Assembly: GCA_026874595.1 (NCBI GenBank)
Contig: CM049316.1
Location: 24,635,839 to 24,699,838 of the forward strand
Source: Sipunculus nudus
Taxonomy: Eukaryota > Annelida > Sipuncula > Golfingiida > Sipunculidae
Reading direction: 5' to 3'
DNA length: 64,000 nucleotides
Shown: piece by piece, positions 35,781 to 48,040 of the stretch
Layout of the letters: the number at the start of each line of letters is the position of its first letter
Numbering within the stretch: the first letter of the stretch is position 1
Position numbers and translations under genes: made by a program
Notes under the pieces: generated by a model
Seen by the model: only the letters and a program-made list of their open reading frames with translations
Databases searched by the model: none
What the model was told of the DNA's origin: nothing

Positions 35781-36190
35781 CTACGGATTCTTCTTTGGAT
35801 TTAGACGGCACTTTAGCCTCCGGAGCATCAAACTCTTTATCTGAGTCAACAAAGGAGTTGTACCCCTATTTACATGAAAAGAGCCTGGCTCTTGTACTAT
35901 GCTATGCATAGATCTTAAAACAAAACCAGAAGGTTTGCTATATGGTCTATTCGCAAGTTTCCAGCAGTCAGATATTAGATGACCTTCCTTCTTGCAGTAA
36001 TTACAGATTTTCTTTGAAAATGACTGGTCTTTGTTGGACTTAGACACAGTGGACGTGACCACAGCTGAGGTGTAGCTATGGGCTTAATTGAACTATCAGG
36101 ACTACTTGTACTGGGTGACTGCGCATTAAACTTCTTTTGACCATACTGATTTACAATCTTGTTTGTGAATGACTGGTTGGATTTGCTCAT
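35781..36190 (-). pseudogene. Nucleocapsid (zinc knuckle) region of gag
   Basis: A CCHC zinc knuckle CNYCKKEGHLISDC is visible at about 36010-35965 in a Ser/Lys-rich context. Upstream frames (SKSNQSFTNKIVNQYGQKKF) are linkers. The downstream tail (35.45-35.8 kb) contains low-complexity repeats of a short unit. Confidence 0.7.
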
Positions 36191-36229
36191 TTTGGTGTTA
36201 ATGAATAATCATCAGCTAATTGAGCAGCA

Positions 36230-37083
36230 ATGTCAAGTGTTTCAGGACTTTTCTCATCGAGAAAAGTTTTAACATCTGCGTTTATGCAGCGCTTAAAATC
36301 TTCAAGCAAAATCAACTGCTCTTTTGTCCTAGCAAATTTGACGTAGGTCTGTCTGTTCTTTGCGCTTTTCTAAATTTCTGGCGGTAAGCCTTTTGAACTA
36401 ACTCATATCCTTTTAGGATTAACCGTTTTACCAGGTTATAGTCAGCAGCAGCTTCTATTGAAAGCTCTGTATAAATTTATCTGGCCCTGCCGGTCAATAC
36501 ACTTTGAAACAGCATAGTCCAATTTTCCTTTGGCCATTTTAAATTTTCAGCTACCTTCTCAAAGTGTAAGAAATATTTGTCAACCTCTTTCCCTTGAAAA
36601 AGGTGGGACAAGTCTAATGTGTTTAGTAACATCAAAACTGTGAGTTGGGGCAGCACTTAGACTATGTTCAACTTTAAGTCTTTCTAACTCCAGTCGTTTT
36701 AACTCAATTTCTTTTTCTTTTTCCAGTCTGTCTCTTTCTATTTCTTTTTCTAGTCTCTCTTTTTCTAACCTTTCATGTTCTTTCTGTTTTTCTTTTTCTA
36801 ATTCTAACTGTTTTAATGCTAGCTCATGTTGCATTTCTAACTTCTTTAATTCCAATTGCATAGCAAGGTTATCATTTTTTGATGTTTCAACTTCAGTCTC
36901 TTCAATTAAACCTTTGCTAATAAGATCTTGCATGATTTTAGCAAAGATATCAGGCTTTCTCAAAGCTTTTTTCACACTTAGCCCTAAGTGTCGTCCCAAA
37001 CGCAACAACTGTTCTTTTGACAACTGTTCAAGTTGATCAGGGTGGGGATCGCCAACAAATGTCTCAGGTTTGAAATCTGCCAT
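36230..37083 (-). pseudogene. gag with coiled coil and SCAN-like capsid
   Basis: ATG at 37083 opens MADFKPETFVGDPHPDQLEQ. A SAP-like helix region (LLRLGRHLGLSVKKALRKPD) and a highly charged coiled coil of Glu/Lys/Leu/Arg (about residues 75-140) follow. Past the frame break at 36580 the strand continues with HFEKVAENLKWPKENWTMLF, QSVLTGRARYIYTELSIEAA and LKGYELVQKAYRQKFR. This resembles the capsid of Gmr1-like elements, from which vertebrate SCAN domains are thought to derive. The start was chosen as the first ATG after the 5' LTR. Confidence 0.7.
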
Positions 37084-37223
37084 GTTAAGATGTCAAAACA
37101 ATAACAAAAAAACACTGAGATAAATCTTGTAAACAATGTACTGTAAACAATATGTAATATTGTAAAAAAAGGTATGATAAAACAATGTCCAGGTCAAGGC
37201 CTATTAAATTTGAAAACTATATA

Positions 37224-37250
37224 GCATCCCGACGAGAGCCCCCAATTTTA
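37224..37250 (-). other. Primer-binding-like site
   Basis: Just inside the 5' LTR the minus strand reads TAAAAT then TGGGGGCTCTCGTCGGGAT, close to the tRNA-Pro primer-binding site used by many retroelements but with a small indel. It sits at the expected place. Confidence 0.5.
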
Positions 37251-38026
37251 TGTTACGGAACCTAATATAAACAGATCACGTATGCGTGATGAACACAAAT
37301 TCTGTAACGGAGATAAAAAAATCAGATTCTGTAACACTAGGCAGCGTGAAATGTCTAGGGGCAGAAATAAATAAGTCAGTGGTTTTTTTGTTAACAAATA
37401 ACTATAATTTATTCTTAAAACAACCCTAACATTACAATACACTAAATCAATACAATTATACAGTAAAACAGCGGTGCAGCAACAAGTCAATACAATCACA
37501 TAGAAAATAATGGGCACAGTACCTGGATACTAACACCGTCACCACGATAAGTTCCCTAAATGTATACTCTCGGAGAATGACAGTCCAGTGGAAAGTTCTT
37601 GCAACAACCCAGAAAGTAAACTGAAGTCCAAATGCATAAAATCCAGGAGAAAGTCTTTGAAAATCTATAATTGCCGCATTAGTCGGATAAGGTCCTAGAA
37701 TCTGACACACGCTTCTGCGTCCGCTGAAATCTGCTCTGCTGCTTTCTCTCCCCTCTAAAATACAGCCCCTTTATATACCTTTACACCTCAAGCCGAGAAT
37801 TTTCCACTTTTCGAACAGTCTATAAGGACCCTACTCAACAGTAAACATGCGTTTCAGGAATTCTCTAGAAAACATCACCATGGTGTACACGTGATCTCGC
37901 CCCAAGCCAGCAGGACAACAAGAGTTCAACCAGTACGGATTAAACATAGAATGTAATACGCGGCCAGACATGAGCGCCACAACAGGAGTTACGCCCGCGT
38001 CACACAATAAAAAGAGCACCTGTTAC
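37251..38026 (-). repeat. 5' LTR (776 bp)
   Basis: Full-length LTR on the minus strand, ending ...CCGTAACA at 37251, with a TATA box (RC of cctttatatacc near 37769-37781) and a conserved aataaatt block (RC near 37405). Matches the 3' LTR at both ends and the LTR at 1-1068. Confidence 0.85.
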
Positions 38027-38304
38027 TGTATGCACATCATTTTATGCCTAATTTTTTTTTTATTAAATCCCTGGTTAATTAATAAATTTTTGTTTTTTTT
38101 TCTGGTACAACTAATTAGTGTATACAGCCTGCTGGGAGATTGTCATCACAAGATCATTGGTTATGATATCAATTTGTCCTCATGTGGCCTACCTATAAGG
38201 GTACACCACATCAGTCAGAACTAGCATTTTAAGGAATGAAGATGCTTAAGGTAAATATTATCCAAATACAAGACTACATACAAGAAGCTCAACCAGAATA
38301 TATG

Positions 38305-38305
38305 T

Positions 38306-38337
<32 letters not shown>

Positions 38338-38386
38338 GTATGTATATATATCTATATATCTATCTATATATATATATATATATATC

Positions 38387-38437
<51 letters not shown>
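38305..38437. repeat. Compound (CA)n/(TA)n microsatellite
   Basis: CA units, then interrupted TA units with tcta spacers, to about 38437. Confidence 0.9.
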
Positions 38438-38438
<1 letters not shown>

Positions 38439-38439
38439 C

Positions 38440-39060
38440 AGGAGTAATTTGTAAACCTGCAATGTATACCATCACACAGGTGCTTCAAATATGTCAAATT
38501 TGCTAAAAACTGCATTATTTTCCAAGTATTTGGGTTATCTGTCCCCATCTAGCCTAAGCAAAATTATATTCTACTTTACGTAGGCTGAAGTGGTCTAGAA
38601 ATACTATGTCACAGTTACCTGATAGCTGGGAACAGAAGAGCCACAGCCTGCCATATGTATAATGACCTGATGCCATGTCCAGAATTACGCTAGCTGGTGC
38701 CTGACAGTCAAATGATTCTCACTGTGTTGTTATGGATCTTCACTCAGTGTGTGTTGACTGGAATTATAAACCTGAAAAGACATCAAGATACATGTTCTAA
38801 ATAAATATTAAACAAACAATATGGCAGTTGTGTTATTATCTACAAAATGAAATAAAAATATATGAATGTAAATAAAGAAAATATCCAAACATGTGATATT
38901 AGGTTAACATTATGTATAGTATTTTTATTACATTATTAAATAGGCCTATAATGTATATTTTATGTCCTGAAACAAATTTTACCTAGACAACATAAATATT
39001 TGTGATATATATGTGAACAAATTCCATGTAGGCCTATGATACTGCAAAAGTGGATTAGAC
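38440..39060. other. Stretch without recognisable genes
   Basis: AT-rich sequence with no open frame of note and no match elsewhere in the window. Confidence 0.4.
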
Positions 39061-39243
39061 ACAGGGAAATTGCTATCAACCTCATCACCCACAGTAACTG
39101 AATATCATCTTAGTTAAATTTGATACTTTCGGACTTGTAAGTACATGCCGAACTACACCTGTGCAGCCTGAATGATTAAGATATTTAATTTAGATAAATA
39201 ATATTCAGACGAAGGCTTCTTGGTCTCAGGAAAGTAAATACAG

Positions 39244-39653
39244 GAACTCTCGGCCCCAGAGACACTCGGCCCGGAGACACTCGGCCCAAGCGACCCCAGA
39301 GACTCTCGACCCCAGAGACTCTCGACCCCAGAGACACTCGGCCAAAGAGACACTCGGCCCCAGAGACATTCGGCCCCTAAGCAAGGGGACCTAGCGACAC
39401 TCGGCCCCGAGGCCGTCTGTTGGTCCCAATGCCTCTCGGCCCAGCGGGTCCGATTCAAGTCCCGGAAAACCCCTCGTTAAGACAAATGTTTATTGTCAAT
39501 TGTTATCAGGCTAGTTATCCCCTCAATTGATGATCCACTCGGCATGCATGGAGTGGTGCCTTGGTCATGGTCAAACACCGGTACTTGAATGCCACGAAGT
39601 AATCAAGGCTTAATTTTCTATGAATAAAAAAAATTAAGGCACACAAAAACCTT

Positions 39654-39724
<71 letters not shown>

Positions 39725-39859
39725 GTGAAACTGTGCATAATTCTGAAACAATCAAAAGCATTATTCTATGATAGCCCAAATAATGATATTTCTTATCATA
39801 TATAACAACACTGTATATTCAGTACAGACTGTTTCGCAGGATGCGACCCGATGTAAGAA

Positions 39860-39934
<75 letters not shown>

Positions 39935-40278
39935 TTGTGTATATTGGATTAAAACGTTTGTATGATTTTATTTATTAAAATCAGGAGCCTTACATTTTAA
40001 TAATTTTTGCTAATTTATACGGATGTAATAAAATATTTTCTATGTTCTCTATTCTATATTCTCTTGTTTTGACTCAGCAAACCTTCCCCTAATGTACTCT
40101 ATATATACCCTAATATACCGAAAGCATCCGTTATCCTTTAATGGACTTCCACTGTTCAAGGGCGACGCAGTATAACTACGGGAACAATTGTCTTAACGAT
40201 GGGTTTCCCGGGGCTTGATTCGGACTAGTGGGCCAGGTGTCTTTGGGACAGTCCGACTGTCTCTGGGGCCGAGAGTTC
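39244..40278. mobile_element. Inverted-repeat element with a minisatellite in one arm
   Basis: The left end gaactctcggccccagagac is the reverse complement of the right end gtctctggggccgagagttc. Homology continues inward for about 100 bases on the right (to ~40180) and reaches ~39490 on the left, where the arm is stretched by a roughly 16-19-bp tandem repeat (gacactcggccccaga). CAG flanks both ends, a possible 3-bp target duplication. Comparison with 12235-12310 shows an uninterrupted block there. The centre holds (TA)n and no coding capacity. Confidence 0.7.
39659..39930. repeat. Two long (TA)n arrays
   Basis: Arrays at 39659-39724 and 39863-39930 inside the inverted-repeat element. Confidence 0.95.
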
Positions 40279-41769
40279 CAGGGCCCTTCACCTGAAAGGC
40301 AATATCTCTTGTAAGGTTAAACGTTAACAGTACTTAAATACCCCATATACACGTAATCAGCCCAGGTACTTCTACAGAGCACTCCTTCTTCAAGGCAAAA
40401 TCAAGATGAAAGTTTAAAAGGGCACAGTTGTTAAATACCGAAAATACAGTCACAGGGACTGGACTTGTGTATTATCATTTAAACTCTTGAACAACACAAG
40501 GGTATGTCCTGTCAGCTAGACTGGATTCGCTTGTTTTATTATAAAGCGACACCATATATTACGTGCGCGGAAGAGGACAGCTCGAAGTTAAAAGTGTCCT
40601 TGCATTACACGTGGCACGTGATATCAAAGACGTCAGGTGACATTCACATTGACATAATATGTGGATATACTTCTTTTCACCAGGTTGATTACCAAGGTAG
40701 ATGAAAGTTACATGAATTCATTTTTGGGAAAGACATTTTTTCTGAATTTGTACTCCAAACGAATAAGTAACAAGGGTTCTATTACTATTACTTTTACAAT
40801 TACTTCTTAATCCATCTATCCCTATTAGTATTAAAACACTTTTTTCATTTATTACTGATGCGATTACTCTTACTATTACTTGGCTTCTATTACTATAAAT
40901 GTTACTATTATTTTGACTATTACTTTACTATAAAATAGTGGGATGACCATATGCTAACCTTGCCCTCTACATTACCCCACCCCATCCCCTGTACATGAAA
41001 CTTAAACTTTATTCTAAATTTTAAAAAATACTAAATGATACTGAATAAATTGAAATCCTAAATTATTAAGGTAGCAGAATAGCCTAAATTCATAACAAAA
41101 ATGTTGTTTTTGCAATTAAAAAGTCAGTCCTTCAATAGCGAGGTGCAAGTAATTAATTAATGCATTGGTCAAGAGTGCACGGGGCGTCCAGATTTGACGG
41201 TCGATTTTTGAAAGCCCAATCTAATTAGCTAAGCATACAAGTGATAAGCGTTGACAACAACCAAAATTCAAGCTAATTAGTGTGCAAACGCATACGTCCT
41301 TGTGAATGATCTTTTATAGTGTAATATTATAGTATCGTTGGCTTTCCTGTCTTTTGACGTGTATATTACACTGAAACAAACTTTTATATTGCATCATGTT
41401 GTTTCTTCGATATCCTGGGCCTTGCAAGATGCGCAAAATTATTTCCCAATAAGCTACTTGATACCCCGACCATGATAACCGTATGCAATTAATGTATACA
41501 ATTGGGCTAAGTTCAACATTATTTATTTCCAATAAGTTCACGATCAGTACAACACAAACCAGGTTCCGGTAGGTTCATATTCACCACAGTTAATAATAAA
41601 TTTCACACAATGATCAGCAGAAAATTTAATAAGCAACTTCATGTTAAGCGTTAAGCACAGTGTTAAAAGAAAAAGCCTAAGGGGTGAATAATTTTGAAAC
41701 ACTAAAATATCTATGTTTGGTGCAATTTATTAAATACGATCAGTTCCTGTTCAACTCAACAAAACCCAG

Positions 41770-41770
<1 letters not shown>

Positions 41771-41826
<56 letters not shown>
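41771..41826. repeat. (TA)n microsatellite
   Basis: About 28 TA units, orthologous in position to 12937-12986. Confidence 0.95.
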
Positions 41827-41828
<2 letters not shown>

Positions 41829-42166
41829 CAGTGCACAAACAGTCTCCATGCTTGTAGCGTTTTATTTCAATCTATTTATCTTCAGCAAATCACAGAAGTC
41901 GTGAGAATTTCATGTCCACTACCAATTTATTACATCTCGTTAGAGAAGTCCATTTTAATATACCTTGATCAAATGTTTATTACAACTGATAAACATTGGA
42001 TGTTCAAACAGATTCAGTAAGATTTGTTCAGGCCATGGTATACTTTTACTGCAATACTAGTGAGTACAAACCGGGCCTTATTCAGTGTCTGGGGCACCAC
42101 TTATAACTCATCTGAGGTGATGACTAGCAGACTATTAACCTCTGAAGCGCTCACACGATTTTGTTC

Positions 42167-42657
42167 AGCCTGCCGCCAACTGGCAATCATTGTGCGACGC
42201 GATTATAATCGCAAGAGATCTTTGACTGGTCACCGATTAAAATCGAATACGAATGGCTGGTGAAAAGGACTTGAGACGCGACTTGCGAGTGAAAGCCGCG
42301 GGCGATGTCAGAAAACTTGCGATTCACTTGGTATCTTTCCCGACTGTTACGGGCAACTGCGATTGCTGTCGATGCGATTTGCGACTGAATATAATCCAAT
42401 TGGTTGCAGGATTTATCAATCAGGCGACTAGTCATACCTGTGTTGACACTATCTTGTCAAGCTTATCATCTCCAATGTAAACAACGCAGGGACCTCCGTT
42501 ATCTCGACTCTGCAACTTTTCGCCGAGAGACGCAATCAGTCTGCGACTCAGTCACTGGTCGCCGATTGTCAGTCACAAGCATTCGCAGTTGATCGCCGAC
42601 TGTCTGCGACTGGTCGCATATACAAATCACTGCAAAATCGCCATTGGGCCACAGGCT
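42167..42657. mobile_element. GCGAC-rich MITE-like element, copy 2
   Basis: Same ends and interior as 13917-14453 with scattered substitutions and indels. Since the flanks are also paralogous, it was present before the block was duplicated. Confidence 0.65.
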
Positions 42658-43488
42658 TAATCCATTAGTATTTCATGGTAAATTTTATTTCACATTTTAA
42701 TAAACGTTTGAAATAATATGCAAGTAAACGCAAATAGTGTGTGTAGCATAGGTTCATCCGTTTGGTGGTGCGAAGGTGAAATATCGATTACAATAGATAT
42801 TTTTTTTTAATACATAGCCGAAAAACAAGATGAATGGGTGCAGAGATAAGATAATCTGTATACACCATCATTTGCCCAGTAACAGCATATGAGAAAATTG
42901 ATATATTGGTGTACGTGGGTTTCGTATGTTACAGCGGGTCTATCAAACCAAGATCACGTGTTGATCTGAAAGAAAATTGATTGTAGAAGAGGCAGAGGTT
43001 ACAAATGTGCAGACGTAAACAGTAGCCCCATGCCAATATATCACAAAGACATGGTACATATGGGGTTTTCTACCAACGTGTACTCGTTTATTGGACCCGA
43101 TAGCCCCTCTAATTAAACAATACTAATACACTCATATTTAATGTTGAAATAACCTTTTTATCTCTCTAGTACTTGTCACCTTACAAATGAAACATTCTAT
43201 TCAGCATTTCTTTGTGCTGAGCTACTTTTTTAAAATAAATATGTATATCTTTATTGTATTTTATCAGTGTGCAATAGAAATGAAATCTGGGAAACGAACA
43301 TATTGTCGTTGACACAAAGTGTATATACTAGTATTAGTAATGAAATATTAAAGAACCTAGCCTAGAATGCTTAAGCAATATTATTGTAGTATTCATTTTG
43401 TGCCGTTTTCCCAGTCTTTTCACCGACAGCCACGCGAGCCAGCATAATTCACTGAGAGCCACTGTACACATGCCTGAAATGGCAACAG

Positions 43489-44462
43489 GTCAACTACGCC
43501 CTGGACAATTATCCCCCGGACAATTACCCCCGACAATTACCCCCTGGACAATTACCCCCCAGACAATTACCCCCCCCCCCGGACAATTACCCCCAGGACA
43601 ATTACCCCCTTGGTCAACTACCCCCGAGACAACTACCCCCCGGTACAATTACCCCCCGGACAACTACCCCCTGGACAATTACCCCCATGGTATAAATTAC
43701 ACATTTAAAGTACAAGTTATACATTTAAATATATTCTGTGTTGCTAATGAGTAGCACAGAATGCCAAAGAAATAAATAAAATTAATTGCAAACAAAATAA
43801 ACTAAAAAGAAAATTACTTTAGATAATAATATCATGCTATTACTTATTATGATATTACTTAAAGAAACTGGTAAGAATGGATCAGAATGAATGGTATTCC
43901 CTATTTGAATGGAATTATATTGTAAGCTTGCGGGTGGTTATATGGAACATATGTTTACAAAGCTTTTGTATTACAACTTGCCAATGTAAAGCATATTTTA
44001 TATAATGGACTTTTTACCATATATTCACAATTTTTTTACAATACACAATACAATCATCTGAGAGCCATTGCTTAGAACTAGTAAACAGCTACTGAAAACT
44101 TGATGTAATTGTTTTTTTTTCTATTTTTACAATACACATGATATTCTAGTATGTACCTATGCTTGGTTTGAAATATATTATCACCGGTATTTGTTTCACT
44201 TACAATCGGAATATTTTACTTTTAGTTTGTACAATGTGTTCTTTAAAAGTGTTATTATACCATGGGGGTAGTTGTCCGGGGAGTAATTGTCCGGGGGGTA
44301 ATTGTACCGGAGGGTAATTGTCTTGGGGGTAGTTGTCTCGGGGGTAGTTGTCCAAGGGGGTAACTGTCCTTGGGGGTAATTGTCTGGGGGGTAATTGTCC
44401 AGGGGGTAATTGTCGGGGGGTAATTGTCCGGGGGGTAATTGTCTTGGGGGTAGTTGTCCTAG
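43489..44462. mobile_element. Fold-back element with minisatellite arms
   Basis: The left arm 43489-43694 is a tandem array of a 14-16-bp unit (cccccggacaattac type). The right arm 44261-44462 is the same array in reverse complement (gggggtaattgtccgg). Homology extends inward through catggtataa...acatttaaag at both sides. The ~530-bp centre is AT-rich and noncoding. The architecture is that of fold-back transposons. Confidence 0.7.
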
Positions 44463-47400
44463 AGCCGCCTGAAATATAATTTGATACCTGCTTATCCTTT
44501 ATCATGTATTATTTAAAAATAAGCTTTATATCTTACGGTATCCCCGTTTCAGCATGCACATGTTTGTCAGCTCAGGACGTCACATATATAGACTTGCGCT
44601 CTGCTGATACCGGGGTGATCATTTTTTTTAATTTAACCTGTTGCCGCTCAAAAATGTTTATAAAATGTTAGACATAAAAAAGTTTATGTATGAGCTAGTA
44701 TTTCATATACTATTTACTTTATATATTAATTGTATATTATTATCAATGTATTTCTTAAAATATATCATTTCAATTACATAATATACTTCCATAAATTATA
44801 GGATTATATACAAGATTCTTGACTGCCGCAGTCGGTAATGAGATATTTAACGCCGCGAAAGACTTCTGATAATTCAACAGCATATTCTTATACTTTTGTG
44901 AGGTGAATACTTTGATTTCGCTTGAATGTTTTTTCCCCATGATTACATATCCGTAAACAGGTAATCCAGTTTAAACCTTTGACAACTGTGCATCATACGT
45001 CATGACCACGGGTTTCATGTTTATAAATAAACCACTGTTAAAAGTATGCTTCGGGTTCTAGATTACACATTTCAGCAAGCGCAGATAGGGCCACACTGTA
45101 CAACCAGACATGGTCAGAGAGGAAGCTGCTGGAGACATACTAGGTAATTAATTAATGGCGATTTCAATTTATAATACGAGTAGCTCAACTCATGCATGCC
45201 GTAGCGGTCACCCTTTGTCTGTCGTCTGTTAAGCTCTACTAAGTTAAGCAGGTCCTGTGGAAACATGTATGGGCTCATAACGTAAGGAATCAAAGTCGGT
45301 AAGAAGTGAACGGAAATCACTTTCCAATTAAGAAGTTTCAGAAATAATCAAAGTTTTTCGTTTTTTTTTACCTGGCTGAAATATCACCTCTGTATCAGAG
45401 TCTTCAGAACTTGGATTCATTGCAGAATAAATTTGGTGCTCTTTGTTTGCTTCAGGCTTTTCCAGGTAGAGTTCAGAAAATGTGACTGATTTTGAAATTC
45501 TAGGCGTTTTGTGAGTCTGACTGATCGAAGTTTGAGTAAGGTTTGATAAAAAAGGATCACAGCTTTGAGATATCTGGACAGTTCTTGGCACTGATTTGGC
45601 AGGCGAGTTTTCTGGTTCGAAATTCTCGAGTCATCCAACAGAGCGCCAGCATGACCAAGCTGCTCATCAGTCTTATCAAGATCACTGGATTATTGTTATT
45701 GGACATTAAATCTACATTTCATTCTTCATTATTATGTTTTGTGTACCATAGCAAATGGGGCATTTACAAATTCCACGTGTTGCCAATGTAAACGTCATAT
45801 AAACAAAAAGTTTGCTGTGTACATAAGAGTATTGACTATGTATATATAGGAAATCATGACCTGACAAATGTATATATTAAGTTGTTTTCTAAGAGTTACT
45901 GTGATATATATGTTGGCAATACGGAAAGCATAACAGGTTCGTTTTATCTATCTTTTTGGATTTTGATTCTTTTCACACCAGTGACAGTAAAGGCTGAAGT
46001 ATTAAAATATGTAAAAGTATGGAGTGTTGATTATTTATAAGATACTGTATACAAACTCTCGGAAATATCTGCAGGGAAACCTGTACTGCATACAGAAAGT
46101 TCTAATAAATAAAAATGTCATATATATTATATATATATGAATATATATATTATATATATATGTAGTCATCTTCTTTTTGCAAAATATGATGGCAGAGAGC
46201 TCAATGGCTGACCAGAATAGCGGAAAGGTATGGAATTTGGTTTTTCTAAGGCCAAAAAAGGTATGATTCTTAGGCACCGCCTGCGTCAATTTTAACCCCC
46301 CCCCCCCTCCCCTAAGAAGATAAAATAATACAATTTTGATCAAATTTTCTTTGTTATGTAGTGCTTTTACCCGATCATATAACAATTTTATCGAAAAATA
46401 AAAAAAGGTTAACATAAAAATCGCCCGCCCGCACTGATTTTTGAAAAAAAAGAGTAACTGAGAACCATAACTTTTTTTTTGCTGGTAGGATGGGGTTTTA
46501 AGTAGATGCTCAAAGATTCTATGCGCTAGAACGAGTCATGTATATGGAAACAGTTCGTATCCTGTAGGAATGAATTAAGTAACTTTTCCTCTGAACTATT
46601 TCCTTAAGCCAGACTCCCAAATATAGTATGAACAGGTATTCAAATTTTCTTTCGTAAATATCATAATTTCGATAACAGTTATTTTCCAATATTATTTTCT
46701 TTTCATTCTATTCTCTTGGGGGTGGGGGATTGGGGTGGATTGGGCAAATTTATTGTTTATTGTTACCTGTTTTATATCAAATGTTTATTATTTATTGTTT
46801 ATTATTAATTGTTTATTATCAATTATGTATTTCTCAATCATTTATTATCAATGGTTTAATATTATTACTTTTAAAGACAATATTCTTTTCATTACACAGT
46901 ACGATCCAAGATGTAAACCAATTGTCAGATTGATTGTTTCACATGTTGATTATGTTATATACTGCACATATATGCTATGAGTCTGCAATAAACTAAAAGC
47001 AGATCATGTGTAAGGATCTGCAGATTTGCTAAAAGCAGATCACGTGTAGTAAGGAAAGTATCACACGTTTTCGCGCTAATTCGAGTCCATGTGCAGGACG
47101 ATCTGTAATTATTACTATCAAATGAAGTGGTTTCATATATGCTCGACAGATGGCAGCAGCAGGAGGAAACGTTTCACTGACTCCTCCACACAGCTAATAT
47201 ATATGAGTGAACATGTGAATTTAAATTGTTTGGTACAGATGGGAATTCATAAAGACAAACATATACTTAAGGTTAGAGCATTAGTGGAGGATTATCACAG
47301 TTTTATTTGTTTTATTTGATTATATTGTAGGAATTCTGAAAAAAAACGAGCCAGTAAAATAATGGTTCCGACTGCCATGATCACGGCAATTTTATTCAAA

Positions 47401-48040
47401 TAAACAGTGTATTTATCTGCATAATTAGTATTATCTGAAACAGTGACTGCAAAAGTGCCGAATTCAGATATCTAGAAACTATTGTTTCATATGTAAGATT
47501 TCAAAGTGAAAGTAACCTGCGACTCGTGCGACAGAGAGCAGTGTACATAAAAATCTGTTAAGACAGATTCAAGTTGAATGTATCCGAGAATGCCACAGGA
47601 ACGGTTTTACACTGGAAAAACATACAGAATTTACCACGCCAAACTATGCAAATACCACAATGTTAATTGCTATTAATAATTACATGTATTTGATTAGAAG
47701 TTACCTACGAGAAAAAAAATCTCTATATAATATGTTGTGTAAATTCATTTTTTTATGTAATGTTTTTTAATTCTTCAGTACTCTCGGATCTGATTTATAC
47801 AGAGTAATCAAGTCCTTGGCCGATCCTATCTACAGCACCGATCACCACACTTTTCATGTTTTAGTTTTGTAGCCGTTTATACACGACTCAGTAAGGATTT
47901 ATATTGGAATGGTAAGCTTAATTGAGCCGAAGTAAGAGAATTTTGTGCAGCTCAGTTTGGCTTGAGAAATATTAATACAAAAGGATGAATATTTTACAAT
48001 TAAAAAAGCCCGAAACATTTAAAGACTAATTGATCGCCAG
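44463..48040. other. Mostly featureless stretch
   Basis: AT-rich sequence with a C-run at 46298-46311 and a palindromic tatatata tract at 46120-46160. The only reading frame of interest is listed separately at 45380-45640. Confidence 0.4.
45380..45640 (-). CDS. Possible exon of an unrecognised protein
   Basis: An open minus-strand segment reads ENFEPENSPAKSVPRTVQIS, then TSISQTHKTPRISKSVTFSE and MNPSSEDSDTEVIFQPG, and stops being protein-like at a GTAAAA donor near 45371. It is Ser/Thr/Pro-rich and probably disordered. The acidic cluster followed by EVIFQ resembles a SUMO-interaction motif. No upstream start or partner exon was found and it has no copy elsewhere in the window, so it may be chance. 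Confidence 0.25.

Larger units (their letters stand above)
29448..38026 (-). mobile_element. Gmr1-like Ty3/gypsy LTR retrotransposon, degenerate
   Basis: The element runs on the minus strand: 5' LTR 38026-37251, primer-binding-like site, gag (37083 on), zinc knuckle, protease, integrase, reverse transcriptase-RNase H, a poly-G polypurine tract and the 3' LTR 29728-29448, between TGTAT duplications. Integrase lies before reverse transcriptase, the order of Copia elements and of the Gmr1-like clade of Ty3/gypsy. It cannot move by itself. It has stops and frameshifts throughout, an in-frame gap in the reverse transcriptase, a 3' LTR missing about 500 bases, and a LINE inserted in the integrase. 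Confidence 0.85.
39060..43400. repeat. Duplicated block B2 (paralogue of 12080-15165)
   Basis: 39070-39240 matches 12085-12235, 40280-40820 matches 12310-12900, 41771-41970 matches 12937-13110, and 42160-43400 matches 13905-15165. Between the first two parts a 1 kb inverted-repeat element replaces about 100 bases. No gene is recognised. Confidence 0.8.

Noticed and set aside
38221-38475. Ile-Tyr repeat frames (also at 12776-13009, 39515-39751, 50457-50708)
   Set aside because: Translations of (TA)n microsatellites.
39153-39458. Frame repeating SLGPSVSG-type peptides
   Set aside because: Translation of the ctcggccccagag minisatellite in a transposon arm.
43398-43754. Pro/Gly/Thr repeat frame (TITPWTITPQTIT type), and its counterpart at 44200-44505
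   Set aside because: Translation of the minisatellite arms of the fold-back element; the inverted arms give the same peptide on both strands.
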